A DNA stretch of 64,000 nt, taken from positions 62,001 to 126,000 of the forward strand of contig ARYC01017371.1 in the NCBI GenBank assembly GCA_000711775.1, read 5' to 3'. The notes beneath the pieces were generated by a model. That model was not told the origin of the DNA. It made no database searches and saw only the letters and a program-made list of their open reading frames with translations. Below are positions 10,618-22,259 of this stretch, one piece after another; the stretch's first letter is position 1; each line of letters starts with the position of its first letter. A program made the translations under genes and the position numbers. Origin of the DNA: Oxytricha trifallax (lineage: Eukaryota; Ciliophora; Spirotrichea; Sporadotrichida; Oxytrichidae).

Positions 10618-12013
10618 TCATTCCAAGAAACTTTCTTTGACAGATGAAAATGAGCCTGAGCATTGAATCTTGAGTGCAATATTATCATGACCGAATACTT
10701 GAGACACAAAATACTACTTTCTGTAAATTCCAATAACTGATCCAGTCCATAGATCGGTAACTTAGCAACTTTGGAATGAAGATGAACTTATTCCAAGAGT
10801 TGTAAAATCGAGTATGAGGGAATTAGAAAACTTAGCATCCCAGTTAATCACAAGTACAGCGTGATAAGGACCGTTATCAGCATTATAAGAGTGATATACT
10901 TGCAAGGAATCTTTGCAGTTCATAACGCATGTTGCTTATTAACCTAAGGAATCTTGATTGACAGCAATAAGGTTCTTGTTCGAAATTATTGCAAGCACTT
11001 CAGGCCCCATATTTGTTAAGTCATTTCCAAGAATAAGTGGAGCTTTGACGAAGCACCAGAGAGCGAAATGAGATCTTTACTCAGTAATTGTAAGGTTATT
11101 GTTTCCAACTTCAAGCATGTCTGGATCATTCCAGCCACCTGGAGCAGCGTATTGAGATAAAATTGAGTTTTATACGAAGTTGTATCTCATTGAACCCCAG
11201 TTATTCTCGATGTCTAGAGTAGTTCTCCAGCTGTTGCCTACTGAAGCACCCCATTACCAAACATTTTCATTTCCCCAGTTGCAAATTGAATAGTAGATAG
11301 GTCTTCCTGATTTTGTCAAAGCATCTCCCATATCAGTATATCTCTTAAGAGCAGGAACAAAGTTGTTGTAGCAATTAAACCGTAATAGAATAATTTATAT
11401 ATTTACCTATTATATTACAGGTTTATCATACTTTAAGTAATCAGCTCCAATACTTGCGTAGTATTTGGCATCTGCTGTTTCAAAACCTAAACTTCCAGCC
11501 TTCCCTTAACATGTTTTTGTACCAGCTGATGAGTAAATTCCAAACTTCAATCCATTTGTATGGAGGTATAATTGAAATAATATTCTAACAATCATAATAA
11601 ATAATTGTGTGTATTATAATCACCAACCTCTTTCATTCCATTTGGGAATTTAGTGGTATCTGCTTAAACATTTCCGTCTTTGTCTCTGGCTTCAAGTTGC
11701 CAGCAGTCATCGATATTCACATATACATATCCAACTTGATCTAACCCTAATTGCTTTATCTTATTGCCAAATTTAAAATGCCCTATTTGCTTTATTGATT
11801 AAAATTTAAATAATTCTAAATTGGAATATCAGCATTCTTTATGATGATGTCCTTGCTGATGTCGCAGTGATAGGCATTCCAGGTGTTCCAACCCATAGCA
11901 GGCTTTAATCCAAGACCATTATTCAATCCTTAAACATTATTTATGGTAAGAGTGGCTACTAAACCAATCAAAACTAAAGAAGAGCTTTAGAGCAAAGTAC
12001 TTTAGGATCTCAT
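10618..12013 (-). CDS. Alpha-galactosidase-like glycoside hydrolase family 27
   Basis: Minus strand, ATG 12013 to TGA 10620-10618. The protein starts with a signal peptide ([20 protein letters not shown]) and continues as GH27: [37 protein letters not shown], the nucleophile loop LKYDNCYNN and the acid/base region [11 protein letters not shown]. Both catalytic aspartates are present. It should cleave terminal alpha-galactosyl residues, secreted or lysosomal. Three small AT-rich interruptions (about 11800-11850, 11575-11625, 11375-11425) split the conserved blocks, at NAD/KQLGL, GDY/LHTNG and KYDN/CYN. They lack clear GT-AG ends and are best taken as IESs; the last has a TAA repeat at its edges. 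The C-terminal third is one open block. Confidence 0.9.
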
Positions 12014-12144
12014 ATTTATTTATAATGATATTATTATTTATATTAGTTAGATATTCCTTATTTACACTTAATTAGCAGTCATAAATTATGATAGCACAAT
12101 AAAATTCAAATTATATATATCCATTTAATTAATTTCTAGAAAAA

Positions 12145-13090
12145 ATGGGGAATCAACTTAATTGTTGTACAGATGAAAACAAACTAGAAGTATCTCGCAA
12201 ATCTTAACCTGTAAATAACAAAAATAGTAACCATAAAAACTCAGACTAAAACTTTGTTACTTCTATTTTAAAGCCTTAAATACCAAAGAAGCAAACTTTA
12301 TTGAGCCCAGAAAACAAAAGTTCTCAAATTATCTAGACATCATAGCCACTAATTACGTAGAACTAATCTTCCATTCAAATCTTCTCCAGTGGTCACTAAA
12401 GAAACATCTCTGATAGAGTTGTAAATTCCAATTCAGTAAAGAAAAGCTCTTCTCTTTTCGGGGATTAGAATAAGAAGCAAAAAGGTAGAAAACTTTCAAT
12501 TTTTGATGAGCTTACCCCCAGATCTAACACGGATAATTACTCTTTGGTTTCTAATTAGAGCACTTCATAGAATGCCAGTCAAGTGAATTAAGCAATCAGC
12601 AATTTTAACAACAATTAGTACAATGAAATCATGAACTAATACCAAAATATTTAATAGTAACAGCCTACACAACTGGTAGAGACCCAGTAATAAATGGACT
12701 AAATATAGGAAGATATCCAAAATGAGGAATAAATTGGGAACTCAAAAAAAGAAGCTGTAATGTTACTTTTTAATGTAGAGAAAAATCCTACGTGCTTTAT
12801 TTTGGAGGAGAATGAAACAGCCATGTAAGCCAGCACTTATTAATCAATAGACCTTAATAATAAAAGTGAGTAACAATTCTAATGAAATTGTAAACGATAA
12901 AACTTATTTGATTAATGATAAATTTGAGAAGTTTTAACTACAATTATAAGAGTAAGATAATTAAGATTGTATGGATCATTTATTATCAAATTAAGCTATA
13001 AGTAATGCCCTAGAATAGGTTTCTCTAATAGACGTTACCAATCAAATCGGTATCTTGGATTATAAAATGAGAAAATAAATCTAATTTTGA
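12145..13090 (+). CDS. Hypothetical protein with N-terminal acylation signal (MGNQLNCC)
   Basis: ATG 12145. The N terminus MGNQLNCC fits a myristoylation glycine followed by palmitoylatable cysteines, so membrane attachment is likely. The rest is low-complexity and rich in S, N and Q with a central basic stretch (NKKQKGRKLSIFDELTP). The first frame ends at TGA 12883-12885, but a second frame continues with coding character (NEIVNDKTYLINDKF…) to TGA 13088-13090. A small IES, an intron starting near GTGAGT at 12866, or an indel therefore lies near 12860-12885. No domain recognised. Confidence 0.65.
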
Positions 13091-13383
13091 TCAAAAGTTA
13101 AAATAATTTAAAGCTAAAAATATTGAAGGAGATTCAAAAAGAAAGATTCATTTAAAAAATTAGATTTCATTATTTATTAATATTATTATTAGATTTTAAT
13201 TTCGTTATCAATAAAATTTAGTTTAAAATTTATAATATAATATTTGTAGCTTCTATGAATAATAAATAATGTATTTCTTTTATGAAAAGTATATCTTTAA
13301 ATTTAGATTCTTAAATTTATAGCATATTATTTGACATATTTTTTGACTAAATAATTGTTTAAAAAGTTCAAGAATCTTTAAAT

Positions 13384-15071
13384 TCATTAATTAACTTTGT
13401 AAATTTAATTCACATCCTTCTCATTATTCTATTTCATTAAGTTTTACAGTTCTATCTAAAAGTCCCTTGTAAAATATGGCCCTTATAATATCAATCCATC
13501 GTATACTTATAGTAAATCCGCACCACTTTAGATCTGCTCATATGCCTCCTAAGCTTTATTCATGTTTCTGCTATTCACCATTAACAGTAAATCCTTCTGC
13601 TTGTCTATCTTTCTAAACTTTTGAATGTTTTAAAGTGCCTATTCTTAACTCTCTTCGCTAAGCACAACTCCAGTTATTCCATGTTGTTTGCATTTTGAGA
13701 TTAATGAATTCAGGAAAGTTTCTTAGTTTGGTAAATTGTTTATGTCAACTTGGAGGAATAACATTTAAGGCTTGAGAGTTGAAATTATGGAATTTCTCAA
13801 GTAAGATTTTGACACGCTGGTTGAGTAATCTGGCGAGTCATTCGATTTTAATTCATATTCATAGGCAGCTATCTTACCTAATTCAGTGTTTCTGCTTTTA
13901 ATTATTATTAGAATAGAGTCAATTTTATTGCAGTATATTAATACTTGTGTATAAATTAAATAGTGTTTTGGCCTTAAGTAAAACGAAATGGTATAATTAA
14001 TCTTCTCTAAAATTTTTATTTTGTTTTAATATGTGGATAGTAATATCGGGTTTGTTGTCAAACAAAACTTTTACCATTCTATCATATAAAATTCTACATA
14101 AACTCCTTAAAGCTATTAATTCATATTTAATGGATAAAATTTTAAAACAATTTAAAAAATAAATAATACTTCACAAATACTTCGTTAAGTAATTTGTCCA
14201 GAGATTTTTCATTTTTATAGTACTAAACAATACCTGCTTGCTATCTATCTTCAGATATGTTAACAACTAAATAGTCACATAGATCAATCAAGTCCCTAAC
14301 TTGGTTTGAATAATCATTGTGAGTCAAGTATGGTATAGATCTAATAGTTTAAGGAGATGCCAATATATTCACTCCCACAATTGAATTAGGTTATGGTTTG
14401 ATTTTACCATCCCTAATATGAAATTATCTCTCAAGTAGTTTTTGTACAATCACATTACAACTTTGGGTGAGTTCACTCTTTTAGATAGATACTGTGCTTT
14501 TCTACAGAAAAAATTGATATTACTTGATTGAAATTTTACTTTAAAGTCAACCTGAAATTTCTTTCTAATTAAGCTTAAATTAATGTTATCCTCAGGAATG
14601 GCTGGACCTAACTCTACAAAAGAAGGTCCTGTTCCTAAAAGAGAATCTGGGCATAAAGATGAGGTGTCAAAATAAGGACCCAGACCTATAGGAGTCTTAA
14701 AATTATAGCCTGTCTTAGTTCTAATGACTAACTTATAAGATGTTAAATAAATTTATAGTTACATTTTATTCTGGGTTTACAGGGATATCAGGTAATGGCA
14801 GAAGTTAGAAATATCCTGCATTTAAAAACAGACTATGCATCAAGTTTGTACCCTAATAAAAATAGCGTAAAAATGGAATTTTAAATACAAGCAGTTTATT
14901 TAAAGCTGGGTAAACAGAAGATATGAAAGGATTCCAAACAGCTTATCTAGTTTTTTAAGGATCTTATTGCTTCAATTTTTTATATTGATTGATTATAATC
15001 CATGAAGATATAGATGTTAAAAGCAAAAATTTAGTTTTCTTTGATAACCCAAAACTTTAATTCTTCTCCAT
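13384..15071 (-). CDS. Dihydroorotate dehydrogenase-like protein, probable pseudoenzyme
   Basis: Minus strand, ATG 15071 to TGA 13386-13384. The N terminus carries a hydrophobic segment (FLLLTSISSWIII), as in membrane-bound class 2 enzymes. GYNFKTPIGLGPYFDTSS matches the FMN-barrel start, DYLVVNIS the strand before the catalytic loop, and SGADLLQVYDGLILQGP the C-terminal phosphate-binding end. The usual catalytic Ser in SSPN is replaced (NISEDRQ), the Lys of VKIAPD reads Q (LQVDIN), and the Asn-Thr-Thr motif reads SEES. A 50-bp GT-AG intron lies at 14502-14551. One IES near 14705-14750 has pointer AACTA, and AT-rich IESs occupy about 14080-14170 and 13910-14060. Pyrimidine synthesis activity is doubtful. 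Confidence 0.72.
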
Positions 15072-15286
15072 TGTTTTAAATATTTAATAATATGTACCGT
15101 TGATTAAAATATGATATTATGACTGAGGATCCTCTAAATTAGGCGCAATTTGAATCAGGAGTATAAATTGAATTAAATTGTATTAGATATAATTTATTAA
15201 TTTGAATCTCAACCAAAGGTAGCTCAATAAAAAAAGTACGTGCCAAACAAACATCATCTATTGAATTCTGAAGGGCCATTATTGGT

Positions 15287-15340
15287 CTTCTCTAGAGAAG
15301 CTATGAAGCGAATCCCAAAAGAGAGAAGCTAGGCTTCTCT
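15287..15340. promoter_or_regulatory. Paired palindromes upstream of UAP56
   Basis: CTTCTCTAGAGAAG (15287-15300) is a perfect palindrome. About 20 bp on, AGAGAAGC-TAG-GCTTCTCT (15322-15340) is a perfect hairpin with the same core. They lie 70-120 bp before the UAP56 start, in the divergent space with the DHODH-like gene. A promoter or leader element is possible. Confidence 0.4.
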
Positions 15341-15408
15341 AGAGCAAGAGATCCAGACCCTTTTCATTCTATTCTTCCTTGAGTGAAAGCCTAACCTTTT
15401 TTGATCAG

Positions 15409-16951
15409 ATGGCATAAAACAACATGGATATTCCCGACTACGAGTACGACATTGATGACAACAACGAAGAAGAAAAGCAAAATGGTGCTGCTGGAAGGTA
15501 TGACTAATACATGCAATCTGACTTTCAAATTTAGAATGACTGCATACACTGGTGTCTTGTCAGCTGGTTTCAAGGATCTTCTTTTGAAACCACAACTACA
15601 AAGAGCCATCACAGAATGCGGTTTTGAGCATCCATCAGAGGTACAACAAGAGTGCATTCCTCAAGCAATGATTGGAGTTGATGTCCTATGCCAAGCAAAG
15701 TCTGGTATGGGTAAAACGGCTGTCTTCGTTCTGACTATCTTACATTAGTTACCAGACGACCCAAAGCCCGTCTCCGCACTTATCCTTTGTCACACTAGAG
15801 AGCTCGCTTATCAAATTAAGAACGAGTTCGCTAGATTCACTAGATATCTTCCAGATATTAGAACAGAGGTTATTTACGGAGGATAACCCATCCAAGACCA
15901 AATTTAAATGCTTAAGGGCGTGAAACCTCCCCATATTGTTGTTGGAACCCCAGGCAGAATCAAGCATTTAGTGAACAAGAAGGATTTAGATCTCAGTGGA
16001 CTTAAAATCTTTGTCCTAGACGAATGCGACAAAATGCTAGAAGAGACTGGTACGGAAATTTCTAATAATATGAATACTAACTAAACTAATAAAAAAACTA
16101 AAATTACTACTAATAAAATCCTATGAGTCATTCATAGAACCCCATTAAAACTTAAAGTTAAACCAACCTTATATAGACATGCGCTCTGATGTGCAACAAA
16201 TCTTTATGGCTACTCCCCATCAGAAGCAAGTTTGTATGTTCTCAGCTACTCTCTCAACTGATGTGAAGAAAATTTGCAGAAGATTCATGAAGAACCCATT
16301 TGAAATTTTCATTGACAACTAGAACAAACTCACTCTTCACGGTCTCAAGCAATACTACTTGAAACTAGAAGAGAACCAAAAGACTAAGAAGCTCACTGAC
16401 CTTCTTGACTCACTCATGTTCAACTAAGTTATTGTATTCGTGAAAAGTGTCGACTTTGCAATCAAGCTTGATGAGATCTTGAGAAGAGACAACTTCCCAT
16501 CTATCTCCATTCACAGAGATCTTGCTCAAGATGAAAGGTAATAATTCATTCAAATCTTCTTATAAGCTGTTTGATAAATCGGAGCAACCTTAACTTAACC
16601 AAAATTTATAGAATCAAGAGATACAACGAGTTCAAGCAGTTCAAGTACAGAATTATGGTTGCCACTGACATCTTCGGAAGAGGTATCGATATTGAGAAGA
16701 TCAACGTTGTCTTCAACTATAACATGCCAAACGACTCAGACTCTTATCTTCACAGAGTAGGAAGAGCTGGTAGATTCGGAACAAAGGGTCTCGCTATTAC
16801 CTTCGTCTCTGGAGCTAAAGATTTGGAAGTCCTCGAGGAAATCCAAAAGAGATTCGAAGTCAAGATTGAAGAACTTCCTCAGACCATTGATGTCTCAACT
16901 TACAGTAAGATTTCGTCAGATTTTTTAATTATTTTTCTAGTGAACAACTGA
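15409..16951 (+). CDS. DECD-box RNA helicase UAP56/Sub2 (DDX39-type)
   Basis: ATG 15409, TGA 16949-16951. Four GT-AG introns at 15498-15534, 16050-16176, 16538-16611 and 16905-16940 join into one frame. The protein has [15 protein letters not shown] (Q motif), AKSGMGKTA (motif I), VVGTPGRI, the diagnostic DECD (VLDECDKML), [28 protein letters not shown] and a C terminus DVSTYMNN. These identify the mRNA export and splicing ATPase UAP56/Sub2 rather than eIF4A. Length is close to the family's 420-430 residues. I see no IES, which is unusual beside its neighbours. Confidence 0.95.
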
Positions 16952-17253
16952 GCACCATAAATTATGAGTATTTGAGTAATAAAAAATTAAATCGCTATAT
17001 AAAACCCAACTAATTGGAATAATTTTGCTAATAATTGACATCAAAGATTGTGATATTTATATAGAAAATGTAAAATAGTAGATTTATTCAAAAGTATATA
17101 TAATTGGTTAAAGTTCATATTACACTATACCTATTTTTATATTGGCTATTTTCTCCTATTTAAGCTAAAATTTAAAATCTCTCAATACCTAAATAATCTT
17201 AGAATAAAATGCAGTTAAAGGGTAATATAATAAATTATTAAAGAAAAATAAAA
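16952..17253. other. AT-rich intergenic region
   Basis: About 300 bp between UAP56 and the CIMIP2-like gene, very AT-rich, no recognisable element. Confidence 0.5.
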
Positions 17254-18132
17254 ATGTTTGAAACTAACTATAGAAATTCTCTTCCAGGCTACACTGGTCA
17301 TGTACCAGGTAAAATTGAAAACGATGCCCCTCCTGAAAATAAAGAAGCAAGAAAACACATTCCAGGTAATTATTCAACACCACTCTGAGATTATTATAAT
17401 AGGTTATGGAGGTTATGTTCCAGGTGTGAAGAGTGAGAACGTTTTTGGATAAACCTATGGCAAGACCAGTTATCAATCTTCAGCTGGCGTTTTCCATAGA
17501 GGTATCGATGAACCAGCAAACCTCAAGTATTAATCACTTTTCAAGGCAGAATACGTTCAACACTCACAATAACAACATGAAACAACTGCTTAAATTGTTG
17601 GTGTCTAGAGATAACAAGACTCATACAAAAAGGTAAAGTTATAGTAACTTTTCTGTTTTCCATTGCGAAATTAGATCCATTCTTTCTTATTGATTTTTAA
17701 CATTCCTTGTAACAGCCTATTCCACCCGAAACTGTGTACAAATTTTTCGGAGTGAGCACAAAAGAGGCAGATGATGTTGTGCAAAACCAACAATTCGAAA
17801 AGAACAAGTCAACCTTCTTCGGTGTAACTAACGATAAAACCATGTCATAAGCTAAGCCAAATCAATCTGAGGAAGATGCACTTAAGGTTTTCTACGGTGT
17901 AGAAGAGCCAAGAAACCAAGCCCCTAAGAACGGAGATCCCATCCCAGGCTATAGTGGTGTGAATAGAAGAGTTCAAGCTGACAACGTTTTTGGTATGACA
18001 TACGCAGAAGCCAGAAGAAGAGCACAGGACAGCTAGAACAGAATCACTTAAGAAAAAGGAGACACTCTCAGATAAACTTCTCAATTCGTTCCAGAATACA
18101 AGAGACCAAAGCAAGACGACCTATGGTACTGA
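17254..18132 (+). CDS. CIMIP2/FAM166-like ciliary microtubule inner protein
   Basis: ATG 17254, TGA 18130-18132. GT-AG introns at 17366-17402 and 17633-17715 keep frame. The repeated motif LPGYTGHVPG, IPGYGGYVPGVKSENVFGQTY and IPGYSGVNRRVQADNVFGMTY is the short proline/glycine signature of the CIMIP2 (FAM166, UPF0605) family. Members of that family line the inside of axonemal doublet microtubules. There are no membrane segments. The protein is about 250 residues after splicing. A ciliary role fits a ciliate, but the call rests on the motif only. Confidence 0.78.
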
Positions 18133-18473
18133 AAAAATGAGAAATTATAAACTTAGAAGTTGCACAATGCATGTTGACATTATAAATCAGATTTATTTCT
18201 AATATATTTAAGAATATATCTATCTTCAAAAGAGTTCACACGTAAGTCCCGCATTTTATGGAATTTGAATGAACTTTTACAAATTAATTACTCCTAATAA
18301 ATTCTTTAAATATAGCCAAGTTACTTGGTAGATTTCTATAATCAAATAAATACGTTACTGATATAATACAAAACTGCAAAATTTCCTAACTCTTATAACT
18401 TTGAGAGGAAAGGCATCATAGTTTGAAAAGCATAATACTGCCTTAATGAGAAAATGGTATTTCATTATTTCAA
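18133..18473. other. Intergenic region with 3' trailers of two convergent genes
   Basis: About 340 bp of AT-rich sequence between convergent genes. Nothing else recognised. Confidence 0.5.
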
Positions 18474-19442
18474 TCACTGGAATATGAGCTCTGCCCTTTC
18501 TTTCATTAGGCTATTTTGGATGAATTTATTAATATTACAGTTATTTGCGCTAGATTTAACTTGTCTCTCTGACTCTGTGAATGAATTGGAAAGATTTTCA
18601 CTCTTATCAGTACTTAGAAGTAGCAAGCTCTGTGATCTGTCTCTAGTAAAGCTATCAGATCTGTCTGAATCAATACTTGAGAAGCTCTTTGCAGATGTGG
18701 ATCTTGTAACTCCGAAAAGACTTTCATTATGAGTACTCTCAGTATCTTGGCTGTGTAAATCCTCTTCCTTCACGTAATCTCTATCTTTATCCTCAGACAA
18801 AGTAGAGAAAACTGATAATCTTGAACGATTAATTCTAAGGAATCTCATTGAATCAGTTAGTGTATCACTTTCATTACAAAATTGATGAACAAATTTCTCA
18901 TTTTAACCTTCAAGATTCTTGAATTAGCATTCTAAGATTTTAAGTTTGTGCACGAAATGAAACTCCGCAATCTCTTCGATTTGTCTGTCTTCGTGTCTAA
19001 ATAAACATCTCTTGCCATACATGCAGAAACCTCTTTCATTGAATGATTTGCATCCCTTGGATTTGTACTTTTCATTTTGAGGCTCCTTGTTAATCATCTC
19101 ATAATTACCATGCGCAAATTGGCACTTTTATCCATAGCGACATTGACCATATTCCACCCAATTTTTGCACATCTCAGTTTTATACTTAGCTTTATCTACC
19201 TTGACAGTTTTAGCTTGGAATTAGGCGAGCTAATTAGCACGAATTGCTGGGTTCATTTACATTTAAGAAGGCATATTTGTGGGTAATTGCAAGCGTTGTT
19301 GTGAGTTGGCGGTTTAAGTTTGAAGATCTGGGAGGCCGCTAGGTGGGTAAAACTGATACATTTTTTGAGGTGCAACGTTTTAAACAATCGAGTTATCATG
19401 ATTCTAGTAGTACTAGTGTGCTCTGTTTGCATAGCATGTCAT
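18474..19442 (-). CDS. TIS11/ZFP36-type tandem CCCH zinc-finger protein
   Basis: Minus strand, ATG 19442 (MTCYANRAHQYYQNH) to TGA at 18474, open throughout in the ciliate code without introns or IESs. Two CCCH fingers with the exact C-x8-C-x5-C-x3-H spacing follow each other: CKNWVEYGQCRYGQKCQFAH and CKSFNERGFCMYGKRCLFRH, preceded by the KYKTEM and KYKSKG lead-ins typical of the TIS11 family. Such proteins bind AU-rich mRNA and promote its decay. The C-terminal half is a serine/aspartate-rich low-complexity tail that may be phosphorylated. Confidence 0.88.
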
Positions 19443-20008
19443 ATCTTATTTAAACTAATAAAATAACATTTGGATTTAAGAAGAATTTTCAATGATCTGA
19501 TTATTATAACAAAGCATTTTTTAGGTAGATTTTCACATTTTCCAATATTTATACTTATGTTAAAGTTTAAGAATAACATACAAGCAATTAATTTCATTTT
19601 TTTGGGTAATTATATATAATTAAATCTTACAAAGGATTTCTCTAAAATGTGATCTGTGGGCTTTGATAGTTGTAAAACATTGGTTTATTTTGGTGATTCA
19701 TTTTCTGTTTATTTATGATTTTGTGTGAGACTTTTGCCTCTAAATTTAAATTTTGATTATTTATTTAAATAAACAACAAGCTTATTAGATTTTATATTTA
19801 TTTGGAGAGCCCTTCAGATCGGTATTTATTCAAATAAGCAATTAAAGTACTCAGAATTAAAAATCCACAATTAATCTTCCTTCTAAAATACTATTCTTAG
19901 AAAGAAATCAATATGAAAATAAAGGCTAATTTAGCATGAAAATATACTTACATGAATTTTTTAAAAAATTTTAGGGATGAGAATATAATAAGTTATAATA
20001 TTTATGAA
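19443..20008. other. AT-rich non-coding region
   Basis: About 570 bp, over 75% AT, no open frame with coding character. It holds the upstream region of the CCCH gene and the trailer of the next small gene. Confidence 0.5.
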
Positions 20009-20432
20009 TCAAATTGATAAGTCATTAAAGCTATTATCTATATATTCTTGATTAATTGGCACTTAATCTACGTCTAAATTTTACTCTTAAGGATTGAAAT
20101 TAATCTGTTATTTGGAAGTGTCAATTTCAGTTAAGTCTCCACTTTTCATATGATTTTAATCTAGATTAATTGATCCGTTATTTTAAGATAAATTTTCAAC
20201 TTAATGACTTGTATTATCAATATCTTTGTTTTAATTGATGTTTTTCTTACCTCCTTTTTTCTTTCTTACTTGTGACTTTTTAGTAGGTTTCTTATCAATA
20301 TTTTAATCGCTATCTTATTAAATTTAATGTATAATTGGTGGAGTTTTAAAATGTTTTAAGGAATATTATTACTTATAGGGAGTTCGCTTTTATGCTTTGA
20401 CACATTTTCGGCTTCTTCATTTTTTATTTATT
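20009..20432 (-). CDS. Small hypothetical lysine/asparagine-rich protein
   Basis: Minus strand, ending at TGA 20011-20009. About 110 codons are open and gene-like: DKKPTKKSQVRKKKGGKKN is strongly basic, followed by an acidic/Q-rich tail (NLDVDQVPINQEYID). A possible start MKKPKMCQSIKANS near 20420 is in another frame, so a small intron or IES probably lies near 20330-20390. No domain; the basic stretch could bind nucleic acid or serve as a nuclear signal. Confidence 0.45.
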
Positions 20433-21165
20433 ACATAAAAAAGGAATTAAAATATATTACTGATAATATAAATAATCAATACTAATCTCTTAATCATTTT
20501 CATATTCTTTTTCTTGAGATAGCTATTACTCTGGATATTTCTATTATTTTTTAATATTATTTAACTAAATTACAGAAGTCTCCCCTAAATTTATTTGAGT
20601 TTACATGCTTTCGTTAGTATTTTAGTTATATCCAGCTATTTATTTATATTAGTTCAGCTATTTTGCCTCAAAGTACATGCTCAAAAGTAATTTAAAAAAA
20701 CATTATAAGTTATCATAAAAAAATGCGATTCAATAATTATAATTAAATTAAGATACATGACATAGGAAAAGTAAACTACTATAATTATATAGCCGAGAAT
20801 AATCAATCCAATCAAAAGTTTTGCACTCTATTAATTCTTAAGAAAATCTATCATAAAATATATTTTATTACATAAATATATTTACACAAACAAAGAATCA
20901 CATTAAATTTAATCTGCATCTTAATTCTGATTGTCAGGATTGTATTTTTAATTGTAATTCTCTAAACTTGCTATAAAATTAAACACAATTTGATCGTTTT
21001 AACCAGTCGAATATAAACCATCATCATTTAATATCCTCAAATCAAGGTCTGAATTAGTTTGTTTTTTACTATTTTATTGTTGAAGATTATGCTATTCTTG
21101 ATGAATGATTTAAAATCAAATAAATTTAACATATCACTGTTTAATACTAAAATCAAACCATCAAT
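20433..21165. other. AT-rich non-coding region
   Basis: About 730 bp of very AT-rich sequence without coding signal or repeats I can support. Confidence 0.5.
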
Positions 21166-21303
21166 CTTAGTCGTGACGTAGACGTATCTGAGTGAGTTGA
21201 CGTGGCAAATTCCGTGATGTGGTAGTCGCGAAGTAGAAAACTCCGAAAAAACCAATCTCGCTATCACCTAGTCTCCTCCCGAAATCAAGATGTCTGGTTA
21301 CAA
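21166..21303 (+). CDS. Probable inverted first MDS (5' leader and start codon) of the Q-rich gene at 22260-23627
   Basis: A short island of much higher GC than its surroundings ends in ATG TCT GGT TAC AA at 21290-21303 (MSGY). Downstream it becomes AT-rich and hits TGA quickly. The Q-rich gene on the opposite strand has no in-frame ATG and begins at TAC AAC AAA AAT GCC. Both share TACAA, and joining there gives MSGYNKNANFQKGGYKKPFN in frame. This is inference from a 5-bp repeat, frame and complementary defects, so it is moderate evidence for a scrambled, inverted MDS. Confidence 0.5.
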
Positions 21304-21629
21304 GATTATGCTATATTTTCGATTAATTGCATAAAATTTATGAATTTAATTAGAGGATAAGTGTGCTTATAAGTATTATTGCTAGTTTAGTGAAAAAGTT
21401 TTTTCTATTCATGTATATTTATTTATTAGTTTACATTCATTTTAATTATTTTATTTATTTGATTTAAATTTATAGCTGTTTTATTATGCTTAGGGAATTT
21501 GATAATTGATGGCTCACTTTAAAATATAATCATTAATTACAATTCAATTAATATTGTTCAATAATAAGCTTATATTTATTAAATTTATCAAATTGTTTTA
21601 TTTTTATAATAGTATTATCATTATCAAAT

Positions 21630-22211
21630 ATGGAGCAACAACAACCAAAGGTAAGCATATCATGCTAAAACATTGCCAAATAGCATAAACTTATATTTGT
21701 TATTATATTGATACTTATTACAATACATCTAAGGCAGTTCAACAATAGTTCTATTAAATTTTCAATTTAAATACTATTCCATAATAGCAAATAAATTGAG
21801 TAAATAAACTGAAAATCTAAAATACAGGATATACTTATTGTATTATAAATAAAAACTCCATTGGATTGATTCAATGTGAAATTATTTAACTTTTATTACT
21901 ATTTTAGCAATAATAATTTTTGACTATAGAGAATCCAACTTTCTTCAGAATTCCTGCTAAAGTCCTACATTGAGGTTCAGAGAGCACCAGCTGCACTCTG
22001 GAATGAAATCCACAATAATATAAAAATATAAACTAATAAATATAGTGTTTACAATTAAGTGAATGAAGGAGCAGCCATACAACACCATTATCTCCAGTTA
22101 TTATGTGAAGCCAGTTAATTTCGAACAAAATCCATTTTAACTCCCTTAACAGCCATACAACAAAATAAACAATAATAAGATGCATAAAGTAGTGAGTAGA
22201 ATATTATTTGA
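21630..22211 (+). CDS. Hypothetical protein between pieces of a scrambled gene
   Basis: Starts MEQQQPK at ATG 21630, followed by a clear GT-AG intron (GTAAGC… 21651-21733) and a short exon (AVQQQFYQIFNLNTIPQQQ). After an AT-rich interruption (about 21790-21921) the last block reads SEFLLKSYIEVQRAPAALWN… and ends at TGA 22209-22211 (about 95 codons). The join between the second and third blocks is unresolved, because two frames are open at 21922-21970. No domain recognised. It lies between the two strands' worth of MDSs of the neighbouring Q-rich gene. Confidence 0.5.
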
Positions 22212-22259
22212 AATAAATTGTTCATTAAATCACTGGTTTTAATTTGAGGGAAATGCTTC

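Noticed and set aside
15391-15657. Minus-strand ORF overlapping the UAP56 start
   Set aside because: It is antisense to conserved UAP56 exons and carries no recognisable motif.
16905-16940. End of UAP56 reading through into [15 protein letters not shown]
   Set aside because: The segment is a GT-AG intron; splicing gives the shorter conserved-type end STYMNN.
21037-21267. Minus-strand ORF MIARLVFSEFSTSRLPH
   Set aside because: It runs from the GC-rich 5' island into AT-rich DNA with no protein-like composition; it is better explained as the antisense of a leader sequence.
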